A DNA stretch of 38,257 nucleotides, taken from a virus. Position numbers and translations under genes: made by a program. The stretch is taken from positions 1 through 38,257 of the IMG/VR virus record IMGVR_UViG_3300020160_002672; one strand, written 5' to 3'. A model generated the notes under the pieces. It worked only from the letters and a program-made list of their open reading frames with translations. It was not told the DNA's origin and made no database searches. The first letter of the stretch is position 1, and each line of letters starts with the position of its first letter. This document shows positions 1 to 7,812 of the stretch, one piece after another.

Positions 1-294
1 ACCCCCACTTATTACTCTAGTCTTAGCGGAACTTATTATTTGTCGGGAAATATAACATTTAATGATATTCGGCCCGGCTATCGAATATATGGAACCGATT
101 CACAGAAAATTGCAAACTATGATAATTCTGATGGTACTGGTGTAAAATCAACAAAGATGTACCTATATTCATCATATATAAACACAAGCCCCTCAGCAAC
201 TAGTGGCGCAACTATATCTTTATCAGATCATATAGGTTGGGCTAAATCAGTTCTTCAAGTTGGAACTGGGCCGCGTGCGGGGCAGAACCCTTAA
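1..294 (+). CDS. tail/virion protein, C-terminal fragment (partial)
   Basis: The reading frame is open from base 1 to a TAA at 292-294, so this is the last 97 codons of a gene that begins outside the window. The fragment is rich in Ser, Thr, Tyr, Asn and Gly, as is common in beta-rich tail fibre or adhesin ends, but I see no diagnostic domain. It is followed after 10 bp by a small gene whose paralogue at 36592-36966 also directly follows a tail-fibre gene. That position is the main reason to call this a tail protein. Confidence 0.5.
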   Translation, partial: TPTYYSSLSGTYYLSGNITFNDIRPGYRIYGTDSQKIANYDNSDGTGVKSTKMYLYSSYINTSPSATSGATISLSDHIGWAKSVLQVGTGPRAGQNP

Positions 295-304
295 AGGAAA
301 AATA

Positions 305-685
305 ATGACTAGAGAATATACGTGGACTATACACAGTCTTGAAACTGTAAGCGTAGTACCAGATAAACCAAAAATTGTTACTTTTATACACTGCGGCTTA
401 ACTGCAACTGAGACTATGCCCGACGGTAAAGTTATGTATGATGGTATTGGTGGAACTCTTTGTGTATACTGGGGCAATGGTGATGATTTGGATAATTTTA
501 CGCCATACAATGAATTAACGGAAGAACAAGTTACCACATGGTTAATGACTGTCACCCCCCAAGCTGACAGAGATGCTTTGAAAGCTAGGCTAGATAGTAT
601 GATGGATACTAAAAAACTAACTTCAATAGAAATCCCACCTTGGGTTCCGGTAAATCCTGTTGGTACTGAAAGTAAGGCCACCTAA
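305..685 (+). CDS. small conserved phage protein following a tail gene (paralogue of 36592-36966)
   Basis: The start is taken as the ATG at 305 because AGGAAA lies just upstream (295-300); the frame is open further upstream, but those starts fall inside the previous gene. The protein is 126 residues and begins MTREYTWTIHSLETV. The minus-strand protein at 36592-36966 begins MAITYTWKVTSLKTK and shares the same plan: an N-terminal YTW strand, a central F(T/V)P(Y/F)xxLTE followed by a Trp, and a C-terminal PW(V/A)PV segment. Similar proteins occur beside tail-fibre genes in marine T4-like phages, as I recall. The function is unknown; a small tail-associated or assembly role is inference from position. 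A terminator follows at 702-726. Confidence 0.65.
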   Translation: MTREYTWTIHSLETVSVVPDKPKIVTFIHCGLTATETMPDGKVMYDGIGGTLCVYWGNGDDLDNFTPYNELTEEQVTTWLMTVTPQADRDALKARLDSMMDTKKLTSIEIPPWVPVNPVGTESKAT

Positions 686-701
686 AAACCTTTATAAGTT
701 A

Positions 702-726
702 ACCTGAGCACTACGCTCAGGTTTTT
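702..726 (+). terminator. rho-independent terminator
   Basis: ACCTGAGC (702-709) pairs perfectly with GCTCAGGT (715-722) around a 5-base loop and is followed by a short T run. It closes the transcript of the first two genes. Confidence 0.85.
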
Positions 727-741
727 CTATGGAGAATCAAA

Positions 742-888
742 ATGTGGGCAATTTGGGCAAAAGCCCTAGGCGAAAAAGCAGGAGACGATTCGACTGCTGA
801 TAAAGTCGCCATAATAAGAACAATTATAGTAGTTAGTTACTTGGTAACTAACTGCTTTATCATTGCCGGTGTTATTCACCACTGGTAA
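742..888 (+). CDS. small single-pass membrane protein, 48 aa
   Basis: A short frame from ATG 742 to TAA 886-888 is preceded by GGAGA at 731-735, a good ribosome binding site. The product starts MWAIWAKALGEKAGDD and has one hydrophobic segment of about 20 residues (roughly 24-44, IIRTIIVVSYLVTNCFIIAG) before a short HHW tail. The Shine-Dalgarno sequence and position between a terminator and a tRNA make it likely to be real. The function is unknown. It might be holin-like or host-membrane-directed, but nothing specific shows this. Confidence 0.6.
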   Translation: MWAIWAKALGEKAGDDSTADKVAIIRTIIVVSYLVTNCFIIAGVIHHW

Positions 889-894
889 ATATAT

Positions 895-970
895 TCCCCA
901 GTAGCACAGCGGTAGTTGCAGTTGACTGTTAATCAACGTGTCGGTGGTTCGATCCCATCCTGGGGAGCCA
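895..970 (+). tRNA. tRNA-Asn (GTT)
   Basis: A full cloverleaf: acceptor TCCCCAG/CTGGGGA, anticodon stem GTTGA/TCAAC with loop CTGTTAA, T arm with TTCGATC, discriminator G and an encoded CCA (968-970). It stands alone, away from the main tRNA group. Confidence 0.95.
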
Positions 971-987
971 ACTTAAAGGAGTAGCAT

Positions 988-1287
988 ATGGCTCATGGAT
1001 TACAGATATATAATTCTACTGGTAGCTTAACATATTCTAGTACTGATGTTACTTGGAATCAAGTAGATTACTTTTATGTTACAGCCTTGCCCGCACCACA
1101 ATCTGTTACTAACGTTTATCCAGTAATTATCGGCAAAGAAGTTAAAATTTTACAATTATTAATTGATGCCCCTCCCACAAATCGTAGAGCAGTAGCTCAT
1201 ACCATTACAAAAGAAACAGGCAATACAGGTAGTGTAACTGTTTCAGGAGGTTCTGAAAACGCACTTATATTGGTACTAATGCGATGA
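988..1287 (+). CDS. small virion-associated protein, probable tail/adhesin companion
   Basis: A 99-residue protein with AAAGGAG just upstream of ATG 988. It overlaps the next gene by 4 bases (ATGA). Its N-terminus (MAHGLQIYNSTGSL) matches in pattern the N-terminus of the much larger next protein (MSYGFQALNDNNQV), so both seem to start with the same short beta-rich module, which could be a tail-attachment element. The rest is beta-prone with a Ser/Gly/Thr-rich end. No catalytic motif is visible. The structural role is inferred from the shared N-terminus and the neighbours. Confidence 0.55.
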   Translation: MAHGLQIYNSTGSLTYSSTDVTWNQVDYFYVTALPAPQSVTNVYPVIIGKEVKILQLLIDAPPTNRRAVAHTITKETGNTGSVTVSGGSENALILVLMR

Positions 1288-3698
1288 GTTATGGATTTCA
1301 AGCACTAAATGACAACAATCAAGTTTTAATTTCCAGTGAAACCAAAAACTTGCACTTTATACAAAAATTAACTGGGCCCAGAAATACAACAGTGTCTATT
1401 TCTGACCCTGATGCAGGTATTATTTATTCCACTAATATTAATGGTGGAATTCGTCGTTGGAGATACACAGCTACTTGTGCAAATACTCCTGTACCGTTTT
1501 TTACAATGCCTACAAATGATTTTTATGGCATTTTACGAATAGTAAATAAAAATAATAGTCGCTGGGACATTGAAATTTTTAGATCAGGAACCAGCGATAC
1601 TGTTCCTGAACTTTATATTTTTTCCGACCCTGCTCTGCCTTTTACACTTCCACATAGAGGCAGTTCCGCCTATGAAACTGCTTTTACTGCTGCGCAACAA
1701 AGTAGTGGTAGACTAGTACCCATAAGAGCGTATCCTGATTCAGAATATGTAATTTATAAATACACCGTTAGTGGTGGGGGCTTTTTTGCGTCATATTTAG
1801 AATCAGCGCGTCAAGGCAGCATAGTGCCGCTTCAAGATTTTACAACAATGACAGCGCTTAGTCCAACAGGTCAGACAGCTACTTCAGACGTATCATACAC
1901 GGTATTATTGCCGTGGAACATTAGTTTTGGAACTAGAGACAACATAGATAGACTTTATATTAGTAAATGTAGTGTTGTTACTTTTGATACTCCCAGACTA
2001 GATATACCAAATGTACACGTTCCTTATTCAGGGTGGTCAACTCCTAATTTAGATGACTGCATTCTGTTAAGTAGTGCAGACCGATGGAGTTTTGATGATA
2101 CTGCATACAGTAATCAATTTAATCCAGCTGGCGTTTGGGTAACCACTACAGGAACAGCCCCCAATAGAAGATTCTATATAAGAGCTAGATTTCACGATAT
2201 AACGGGGGGAGCGCTTACAGCAGCGCTTAACTTGCCGCCACCATTATCCTGGCAAATAATGTTACCAGAAAATGACCCTGGTAAACAGTGGATACGTTTT
2301 GGACAAAATAGTGACTACACTTGGCCAGAAAATTTCCCAAAAGCGTATATATACAAAGATACTACAGAATATGGAATGGTAGTTTACAGAGACGATGGGT
2401 CTCCAAGTTTTGATAGTAGAAAACAACCTCTTGTAGTTAATGCCGCTGTTACAGTAACACACCCTAGTAATCCTAGAACTGTGTCTGCTATAAGTTCTGA
2501 GGCAACCGCCGCTCGAAGTTGTAATGCTGTTAATGCTGATAATGCCTATATGTTTCAAGCAGATCAGACTAACTCATACATAATGTATCCGTCTAGCTTA
2601 TCAACAAACCCAGCAAAACCAATATTTAGCTTTTTAAGTATTGCCCAATCTCAAAGACAAATAACTGCCTATAATACTCAAGGATATAACGATCAATTTT
2701 GGGGGCAAGAAACCAACCGAGACTATTTTTACAGCTATTATTGGCAATTTTATCGCGGGGCAATTTCAAATCCCGTAACTACTCTAACAGGATTACACAT
2801 ACTGAGTGAAGATATTACTAGAACACTTGGTACACAGCCGAATTCCGAATTCAATATTACAAACAACTTTTTTTTCAATAAAAGTAGTACCGGTGCTTGG
2901 GAACAGCGTGCAACGCCATCAGGAGACGATGGTCTGTGGGTACAATATCTTCCCTGGGATATTTACTTTACTAATAAAGAAGGTACCGCTGCGGTAGCTT
3001 ATAACGCAGTTTTTATTTCTACAAATGGATATTTAACTTTTAACTATTTTAATTACTCTAGTAATACATATAGAGATCCCGACGCTGGCAGCTTTGAGTA
3101 TAGTAACTTAATTACAGCAAGTACTTTAGTAGGAGCACGTATAATGATTTATGGTGCAGATAATAGTGCATACAGATATTATGCAGATATTACAGGAACA
3201 GCTCCTAATAGAGTTTACCGTATTCGTTATACAGGATATCCAAGTTCTAATGGTTGGACGCAATATGCAACTGCGACCCCAACTTTAGTATGGGAAATTC
3301 AATTTCCAGAAAATAAACCAGATGAAATGTACATTGTATTTCCTGCAATAATCCAAGTACAGGGCGGCGCAGTACTTGGCGTAGGTACTTCAAACGGCTG
3401 GCAAACTGTATCACAGCCATCGGCGTTTAGCGAACAAATTACTCCCAAAAATTTAATAATTAAAAAGGTTAGATCAGCTGCAGATTATAGAGATTCACCA
3501 GTACTACGGGCTGGATGGGGCACACATGATTTTGGTTGTAATTATTACTTTTATAATAGTGGTGGAGGCGGTGCAATTGGTGGACTATTTGGGCCTGGTA
3601 GTAATACTAGTACTGGGGGGGTCTGGCCTTATACTAACGACACCTTAAACTTAGCAGATAACACTGTGATAGTAGCAGACGGAAGTAAGTATGATTGA
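1284..3698 (+). CDS. large adhesin/tail fibre-like protein with an internal duplication
   Basis: An 804-residue beta-rich protein, translationally coupled to the gene before it. After the shared N-terminal module (MSYGFQALNDNNQV) there are two related blocks, one around residues 205-345 and one around residues 545-690. Each contains LPW(N/D)I, a run with ISTNGYLTF-like character, TGTAPNR followed by an IR(A/Y)R-type strand, and W(Q/E)IxxPEN followed by a YI/WI strand. The C-terminus is Gly/Ser-rich, with GGGGAIGGLFGPG. It is followed by three genes that overlap it or lie close behind. A receptor-binding or tail-decorating role is inference from size, composition, repeats and position. No S74 chaperone or lyase motif is seen. 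Confidence 0.6.
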   Translation: MSYGFQALNDNNQVLISSETKNLHFIQKLTGPRNTTVSISDPDAGIIYSTNINGGIRRWRYTATCANTPVPFFTMPTNDFYGILRIVNKNNSRWDIEIFRSGTSDTVPELYIFSDPALPFTLPHRGSSAYETAFTAAQQSSGRLVPIRAYPDSEYVIYKYTVSGGGFFASYLESARQGSIVPLQDFTTMTALSPTGQTATSDVSYTVLLPWNISFGTRDNIDRLYISKCSVVTFDTPRLDIPNVHVPYSGWSTPNLDDCILLSSADRWSFDDTAYSNQFNPAGVWVTTTGTAPNRRFYIRARFHDITGGALTAALNLPPPLSWQIMLPENDPGKQWIRFGQNSDYTWPENFPKAYIYKDTTEYGMVVYRDDGSPSFDSRKQPLVVNAAVTVTHPSNPRTVSAISSEATAARSCNAVNADNAYMFQADQTNSYIMYPSSLSTNPAKPIFSFLSIAQSQRQITAYNTQGYNDQFWGQETNRDYFYSYYWQFYRGAISNPVTTLTGLHILSEDITRTLGTQPNSEFNITNNFFFNKSSTGAWEQRATPSGDDGLWVQYLPWDIYFTNKEGTAAVAYNAVFISTNGYLTFNYFNYSSNTYRDPDAGSFEYSNLITASTLVGARIMIYGADNSAYRYYADITGTAPNRVYRIRYTGYPSSNGWTQYATATPTLVWEIQFPENKPDEMYIVFPAIIQVQGGAVLGVGTSNGWQTVSQPSAFSEQITPKNLIIKKVRSAADYRDSPVLRAGWGTHDFGCNYYFYNSGGGGAIGGLFGPGSNTSTGGVWPYTNDTLNLADNTVIVADGSKYD

Positions 3699-4059
3699 AG
3701 AAAAAGTAATACCTGAATTCGACCCAGATGCTGTAAAAGTAAACCCTTTAAGCGTTGTTCCGCAGCAGTTTGCTCAACAATTGCCTACAGATACATACAC
3801 TAGTCCTGCTCCTGCTTTTATTACGTATAATTCGCAAGATACAGAACAATCCCTACGACCTTTTAAAATTGACCGAACACATCTAGAAGAGGACGGCACT
3901 ACCACAGTATACTATTCAGCATTTCGCAGTTCCGTGCCTACAAAATCTGAAGCAAGTACTAATAATACGGTCGGCGCAATTAATATGCGTGTTTATGATA
4001 AAACTGAGGCAGAAAAACTAATTTTTGAAACTGTAGTCAACAAAGGGTGGTATTCATAA
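3691..4059 (+). CDS. hypothetical protein, adhesin operon
   Basis: A 122-residue protein whose ATG lies within the last codons of the adhesin gene (8-base overlap), and whose TAA overlaps the next ATG by one base. The acidic N-terminus (MIEEKVIPEFDPDAV) leads into a Pro-rich stretch, then a predicted alpha/beta C-terminal half. I do not recognise a family. Tight coupling to the adhesin suggests a structural or assembly partner. Confidence 0.5.
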   Translation: MIEEKVIPEFDPDAVKVNPLSVVPQQFAQQLPTDTYTSPAPAFITYNSQDTEQSLRPFKIDRTHLEEDGTTTVYYSAFRSSVPTKSEASTNNTVGAINMRVYDKTEAEKLIFETVVNKGWYS

Positions 4060-4673
4060 TGCTCTATACTTCTAGCTATAATTTATGCGATGAATTTAAA
4101 CTTTATAGTGAAATTTCAGACGAAACTATTGCACTTATTCAACAAAAGTTTAGTTGGGTAACAGATAAAACAAGCTATGTGGGTATAAATTCTTTAGAAT
4201 ATAAAGAAGTTATACAAGAAAATACCTACACAGGCCTACTCCCCGGAGAACAGTGTAAAACTTTATTTGGCGATGAAGTTATTGTATCAGAGCGAGTTTT
4301 TTGTATGGATAGTGCCACAAGTTTTATTACTGGATTTAAACTACCAGAAATTGATACGGCTTTAAGTTGGTTACCTAGTTTTTGCAAAGTACTTTTTAAA
4401 GCAAAGAACTACAAAGAATATGGTTTACCTTACCCCGCATTAGCAGACAACTATGAAAACTATATTTTTTCTGGTAATCCTTCACAAGTAGAAGCTGCTT
4501 TTGATTTATCAGAACTACGTGGTACATACGATACTTATTACAGAGCAACTGTAGTTAATAATCAACCCGTAAAGGTTGACCGGTATGTAGTAAACGAAGA
4601 AAATTCAATATTTGTTTTTGACCTACAGTACCTAAAACTAGCTAAAAGACTAAAACGCACAGACTTATTATAA
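4059..4673 (+). CDS. hypothetical protein, adhesin operon
   Basis: The start is set at ATG 4059, which overlaps the preceding TAA by one base and has AAGGGTGG upstream; the GTG at 4047 is in frame but has no better ribosome site. The protein is 204 residues, acidic and aromatic-rich, ending in a basic KRLKRTDLL. The C-terminal half (FSGNPSQVEAAFDLSELRG) looks globular. No family is recognised. It is the third member of a coupled set of four genes behind the large adhesin. Confidence 0.5.
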   Translation: MLYTSSYNLCDEFKLYSEISDETIALIQQKFSWVTDKTSYVGINSLEYKEVIQENTYTGLLPGEQCKTLFGDEVIVSERVFCMDSATSFITGFKLPEIDTALSWLPSFCKVLFKAKNYKEYGLPYPALADNYENYIFSGNPSQVEAAFDLSELRGTYDTYYRATVVNNQPVKVDRYVVNEENSIFVFDLQYLKLAKRLKRTDLL

Positions 4674-4686
4674 AAGGAACCTAAAC

Positions 4687-5454
4687 GTGTTGTTTAAATT
4701 TAAACAATCAAAAATTACTGTTGATTGTTTTACTCATGATAAAGCAGCTTTTGAAGTATATAAACTTAGAAAGTCCATATATTACTATCCAGAAATGATA
4801 AAAAATATGGAATCTAGTTTTGAAACTACGGACAGAAATACAAATATAAAGTATACGCTTCCTACCATTAAAAAATGTAGTGGTATCAATAGCTTATATA
4901 AGCAAGGCGCTATTATGCCGTTGTGGGCTGATTTTATATCTCAGCCTGTAGATTATGTAGCCGGAAACGCTGCCGTAGGACTATTCTTTAATCCAGAAAG
5001 AGTAGGATCTCATGATATTAAACAATATCCTGGAATAATGAGTGAATATTTTAATGTTAAAATTCCAGGTGCATGGCACTTGGTAGAACCTTCGGGTATT
5101 AATTTTCTGTGGCAAGCAGCAACTTGGAATTTAGACAATCAAAATACAGATTTTGTGATTCCACCAGGCGTTTTAGACTTTAAATGGAATGTACAAACTA
5201 ATGTAAATATGTTTGTTAAAAAAGACTTAGCCAATTTTAAGTTAGTTGCTGGTACTCCACTTATACAAATTATTCCGTTAACTGAAAAAGACGTAGAATA
5301 TCAATGCCACTTAGTAAGTGCAGAAGAATATTGGAATAAACCAGCACAACCTGGGCATTTTAAATCAATGCTTAGATGGAAAAAAGAAAAAACACAATCT
5401 GCTAAATTAGATGCAGAAGAAAAAAAGGGCAAATGTCCTTTTGGATTTAAATAG
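4687..5454 (+). CDS. conserved phage protein of unknown function, 255 aa
   Basis: It starts at GTG 4687 with AAAAGGAA about 8 bases upstream. The protein (MLFKFKQSKITVDCFTHD...) contains motifs I recall from conserved hypothetical proteins of T4-like marine phages: a KKCSG(I)NSLYKQG strand, IMPLWADF, a central W...E..G, IPPGVLDFKW, and a TPLIQIIPLTEKD segment. It ends with a charged Lys/Glu-rich tail and a Cys-Pro-Phe end. The function is not known to me. The last codons run up to the tRNA-Gln gene, with one base between. Confidence 0.55.
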   Translation: MLFKFKQSKITVDCFTHDKAAFEVYKLRKSIYYYPEMIKNMESSFETTDRNTNIKYTLPTIKKCSGINSLYKQGAIMPLWADFISQPVDYVAGNAAVGLFFNPERVGSHDIKQYPGIMSEYFNVKIPGAWHLVEPSGINFLWQAATWNLDNQNTDFVIPPGVLDFKWNVQTNVNMFVKKDLANFKLVAGTPLIQIIPLTEKDVEYQCHLVSAEEYWNKPAQPGHFKSMLRWKKEKTQSAKLDAEEKKGKCPFGFK

Positions 5455-5455
5455 T

Positions 5456-5529
5456 TGGGGAATAGTGTAATGGTAGCACTCGTGATTTTGATTCAAGCAG
5501 CCTAGGTTCGATCCCTAGTTCCCCTGCCA
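5456..5529 (+). tRNA. tRNA-Gln (TTG)
   Basis: A cloverleaf with acceptor TGGGGAA/TTCCCCT, loop TTTTGAT (anticodon TTG), T arm CCTAG/CTAGT with TTCGATC, and an encoded CCA. Position 1:72 is a T-T mismatch, which fits the weak first pair preferred by glutaminyl-tRNA synthetase; the anticodon stem has one mismatch. Confidence 0.9.
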
Positions 5530-5530
5530 C

Positions 5531-5607
5531 ACGGCCTTAGCACAACTGGATAGTGCACCTCGCTACGAACGAGAAGGTTAGGAGTTCGAATCTCTTAGGC
5601 CGTACCA
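5531..5607 (+). tRNA. tRNA-Arg (ACG)
   Basis: Acceptor ACGGCCT/AGGCCGT, anticodon stem CCTCG/CGAGA with loop CTACGAA, T loop TTCGAAT, encoded CCA. Anticodon ACG would need host TadA to make inosine. It begins two bases after tRNA-Gln. Confidence 0.93.
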
Positions 5608-5620
5608 ATTAGTAACAATC

Positions 5621-6091
5621 ATGCAAGCCTTTGACATTGAACAAGTAAAAACATTTATTAAACAACAATCTCCTGAGACTAAAGTATACTTAGGTGCTGA
5701 TAGCGAACGTTTAAATGTTCGTGGTATTTGGTACGCAGACTATACTTTAGCAGTAGTTGTTCATATAGATGGCAAACATGGTTGTAAGATTTTTGGTGAT
5801 ATACAACGCGAACGCGATTACGACCAAAAAGCCAATAAGCCTGCAATGCGATTAATGAATGAAGTTTATAAAGTATCAGAACTATTTCAACAGCTTGCAG
5901 ATGTTCTAGAAGATAGACACGTTGAAGTACACTTAGATATTAATCCCAACGATAACTACGCCAGTAATGTAGTAGTAAGTCAAGCTATTGGGTATATTAA
6001 AGGTACTTGCAATCTTACCGCGCACGTAAAGCCAGACGCATTTGCTGCTAGCTACGCTGCAGACCGATTAAAATTTATACTTGCAAATTAA
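5621..6091 (+). CDS. YkuK-like (DUF458) RNase H-fold protein
   Basis: A 156-residue protein with the layout of the YkuK/DUF458 family, predicted RNase H-like proteins: VYLGADSER near residue 22 (candidate acidic site), a GCKIFGDIQRERDYD strand-turn, then RLMNEV, VEVHLDINPN near residue 107, AIGYIKG, and a C-terminal KPDAFAASYAAD. The carboxylates D27, E29, D111 and the late D could make a metal site, but activity for this family is only predicted. It sits inside the tRNA group, between tRNA-Arg and tRNA-Cys, so an RNA-directed role is tempting but unproven. There is no strong ribosome site before the ATG. Confidence 0.7.
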   Translation: MQAFDIEQVKTFIKQQSPETKVYLGADSERLNVRGIWYADYTLAVVVHIDGKHGCKIFGDIQRERDYDQKANKPAMRLMNEVYKVSELFQQLADVLEDRHVEVHLDINPNDNYASNVVVSQAIGYIKGTCNLTAHVKPDAFAASYAADRLKFILAN

Positions 6092-6092
6092 T

Positions 6093-6239
6093 GTGAAAAC
6101 AGTTACAATACACTTTGATAAAAAATTATTGAAACAGTGTAAGCGTTTAGCCAAAGAGCAAAACATTACGCTGAGTCAATTAGTAGAAAACGCAATTAAA
6201 CAATTACTAAAGGAAATAGAAAATGGCCGACAGATTTGA
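6093..6239 (+). CDS. ribbon-helix-helix DNA-binding protein, 48 aa
   Basis: A short frame beginning with GTG one base after the stop of the YkuK-like gene and overlapping the start of the next gene by 17 bases. The product reads KTVTIHFDKKLLKQCKRLAK at the N-terminus, followed by a helix with ITLSQLVENAIKQLL. That is the strand-helix-helix pattern of the CopG/MetJ/Arc family: alternating residues in the strand, then an amphipathic helix, a short turn, and a helix ending in basic residues. Such proteins bind DNA as dimers, often as autorepressors. The GTG start and absence of a clear Shine-Dalgarno suggest translational coupling. Likely a phage regulator; its target is unknown. Confidence 0.65.
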   Translation: MKTVTIHFDKKLLKQCKRLAKEQNITLSQLVENAIKQLLKEIENGRQI

Positions 6240-6450
6240 TCTTGAACAGCAAATTCTTGATTGCTGGAGAATTACTGATGAAGTTCAGCTTTTAAACAAA
6301 AATGTTTTAGAAGGCAAAATTGGTGGTGGAACAATGACCCAAGATGAAATTTCCAATTTCTTGCTGGGTTTAGAAACCATTTATGAACTAAAATTTGGTC
6401 AGTTATTTGATACCTTTAGTGAATTGGTTCACGATAGAAAATTACTTTAA
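6223..6450 (+). CDS. small conserved phage protein, 75 aa
   Basis: ATG 6223 has AAAGGAAAT upstream. The protein opens ADRFDLEQQILDCWRITDE and has two helices with NFLLGLETIYELKFGQLFDTF. I recall proteins with the same DRFDLEQQIxxCW opening in several large marine phages, where they have no assigned function. It is helical, acidic and probably soluble. It precedes tRNA-Cys by one base. Confidence 0.6.
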   Translation: MADRFDLEQQILDCWRITDEVQLLNKNVLEGKIGGGTMTQDEISNFLLGLETIYELKFGQLFDTFSELVHDRKLL

Positions 6451-6451
6451 T

Positions 6452-6527
6452 GTTGGTGTGACCCGAAAGGCTAGGGAGCAGATTGCAAATCTGTTATATG
6501 CAGGTTCAAATCCTGTCACCAACTCCA
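6452..6527 (+). tRNA. tRNA-Cys (GCA)
   Basis: Acceptor GTTGGTG/CACCAAC, anticodon stem GCAGA/TCTGT with loop TTGCAAA, T arm GCAGG/CCTGT with TTCAAAT, encoded CCA. Confidence 0.93.
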
Positions 6528-6531
6528 GGTT

Positions 6532-6606
6532 GCCGACTTAGCACAGTGGTAGTGCAATCGCCTTGTAAGCGATAGGTCATCAGTTCGAATCCGATAGTCG
6601 GCACCA
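6532..6606 (+). tRNA. tRNA-Thr (TGT)
   Basis: Acceptor GCCGACT/AGTCGGC, anticodon stem ATCGC/GCGAT with loop CTTGTAA, T loop TTCGAAT, encoded CCA. Confidence 0.94.
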
Positions 6607-6648
6607 ACTAATTTCCAATTATAGAATTGCAACAAATATATAGATAAT

Positions 6649-7785
6649 ATGACTAAAAAAATAGCAATTATTGGGAACGGAACGGCCGGTTGTTTAACTG
6701 CTTCTCATTTCAATCGTTTTAGTGTCAATACTGAAATTGAATGGTATTTTGACCCTAGTATTAAACCTCAAGCAGTTGGGGAAGGGTCGTTAATAGATTT
6801 AGCAGTTGATCTACACCGCAGTTTAGAGTTTAGTATATCAGATCTTTATAGCATAGGCGGAACAATAAAAACGGGCATTAGAAAGATTAATTGGGGCAAT
6901 GTTGATACGTTTGATGAAAATTTTACGTTTGGTAAACATGGATTACATTTTAATGCACTACATTTACAGGATTTTATATTAAAAAAAGTGCATCAAGAAG
7001 GCAAAGTTAAAATTATAGAAACTAATATAAATCATGCACAAATAGATGCTGATCATATTATCGATTGTTCAGGATTTCCAAAAGATTATTCTCAACATAT
7101 AGAATCAGAATATATTCCTGTAAATTCTGCATACGTAACACAATGTTTCTGGGATTATCCAAAGTTTAATCATACACTAACAATTGCAAGACCATACGGT
7201 TGGGTTTTTGGTATTCCTTTACAGAATAGGTGTGCTATTGGTTATATGTATAACTCCAGTTTAAATTCTTTAGAAGAAATTAAAAAAGATGTGCTTAATG
7301 TATTTGATAATTTTAACCTTACTCCTAGTAGCACTACAAATCATTTAAATTTCAAAAACTATCATAGGCAATATAACTTTTCAAAACAAGTAAGTTATAA
7401 TGGAAATGCTTCATTGTTTTTAGAACCTCTAGAGGCAACCACACTAGCAGTTGTTAACAAAAATAAAAAACTAGCATTTGATTTAGTATACAATAATATT
7501 TCAATAACCATATTAAACAATTATTATATTAATATGGTAAATGAGATTGAAACCATTATAATGCTTCATTATTATGGCGGATCTAAATTTAATACAAAAT
7601 TTTGGGAATTTGCTCAGGACAGGGGTTCTAAAAAAATAGAATCTATGAAATCTTCAACAAAATTTATGGAATTCCTAATAAAAAGTAAACAAAATAATTC
7701 TAATGAATATGCAGAATTTGGTACGTGGGAAAAAACAATTATGCATCAAAATATAAAAACTTATAACTTTTATTCTACTATTTAA
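6649..7785 (+). CDS. flavin-dependent tryptophan halogenase-like protein
   Basis: A 378-residue FAD-binding protein. GNGTAG (residues 9-14) is the dinucleotide-binding GxGxxG. GEGS (44-47) is where halogenases have GEAT. IKTGIRKINWG (73-83) holds K74, which lines up with the catalytic lysine of PrnA-type enzymes. IIDCSGFP (137-144) is the second FAD strand. GWVFGIP (184-190) corresponds to the WxWxIP signature with the second Trp replaced by Phe. LEPLEATT (258-265) corresponds to the LEPLES region, with Ser replaced by Ala. It is shorter than cellular enzymes (about 500 residues). Halogenase activity is therefore uncertain; the substrate and partner flavin reductase are unknown. Related genes are known from cyanophages. 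It is more AT-rich than its neighbours by eye. Confidence 0.7.
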   Translation: MTKKIAIIGNGTAGCLTASHFNRFSVNTEIEWYFDPSIKPQAVGEGSLIDLAVDLHRSLEFSISDLYSIGGTIKTGIRKINWGNVDTFDENFTFGKHGLHFNALHLQDFILKKVHQEGKVKIIETNINHAQIDADHIIDCSGFPKDYSQHIESEYIPVNSAYVTQCFWDYPKFNHTLTIARPYGWVFGIPLQNRCAIGYMYNSSLNSLEEIKKDVLNVFDNFNLTPSSTTNHLNFKNYHRQYNFSKQVSYNGNASLFLEPLEATTLAVVNKNKKLAFDLVYNNISITILNNYYINMVNEIETIIMLHYYGGSKFNTKFWEFAQDRGSKKIESMKSSTKFMEFLIKSKQNNSNEYAEFGTWEKTIMHQNIKTYNFYSTI

Positions 7786-7792
7786 TAGTACT

Positions 7793-7812
7793 TGGTAGTA
7801 AAACAACTACCA
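7793..7812. other. hairpin after the halogenase-like gene
   Basis: TGGTAGT (7793-7799) pairs with ACTACCA (7806-7812) around a 6-base loop, starting 8 bases after the stop codon. No T run follows, so I do not call it a standard terminator; it may protect the 3' end or act with the inverted repeat that overlaps it. Confidence 0.5.

Noticed and set aside
7786-7812. Terminator after the halogenase-like gene
   Set aside because: A 7-bp hairpin is present, but there is no T run after it; it is listed only as a hairpin.
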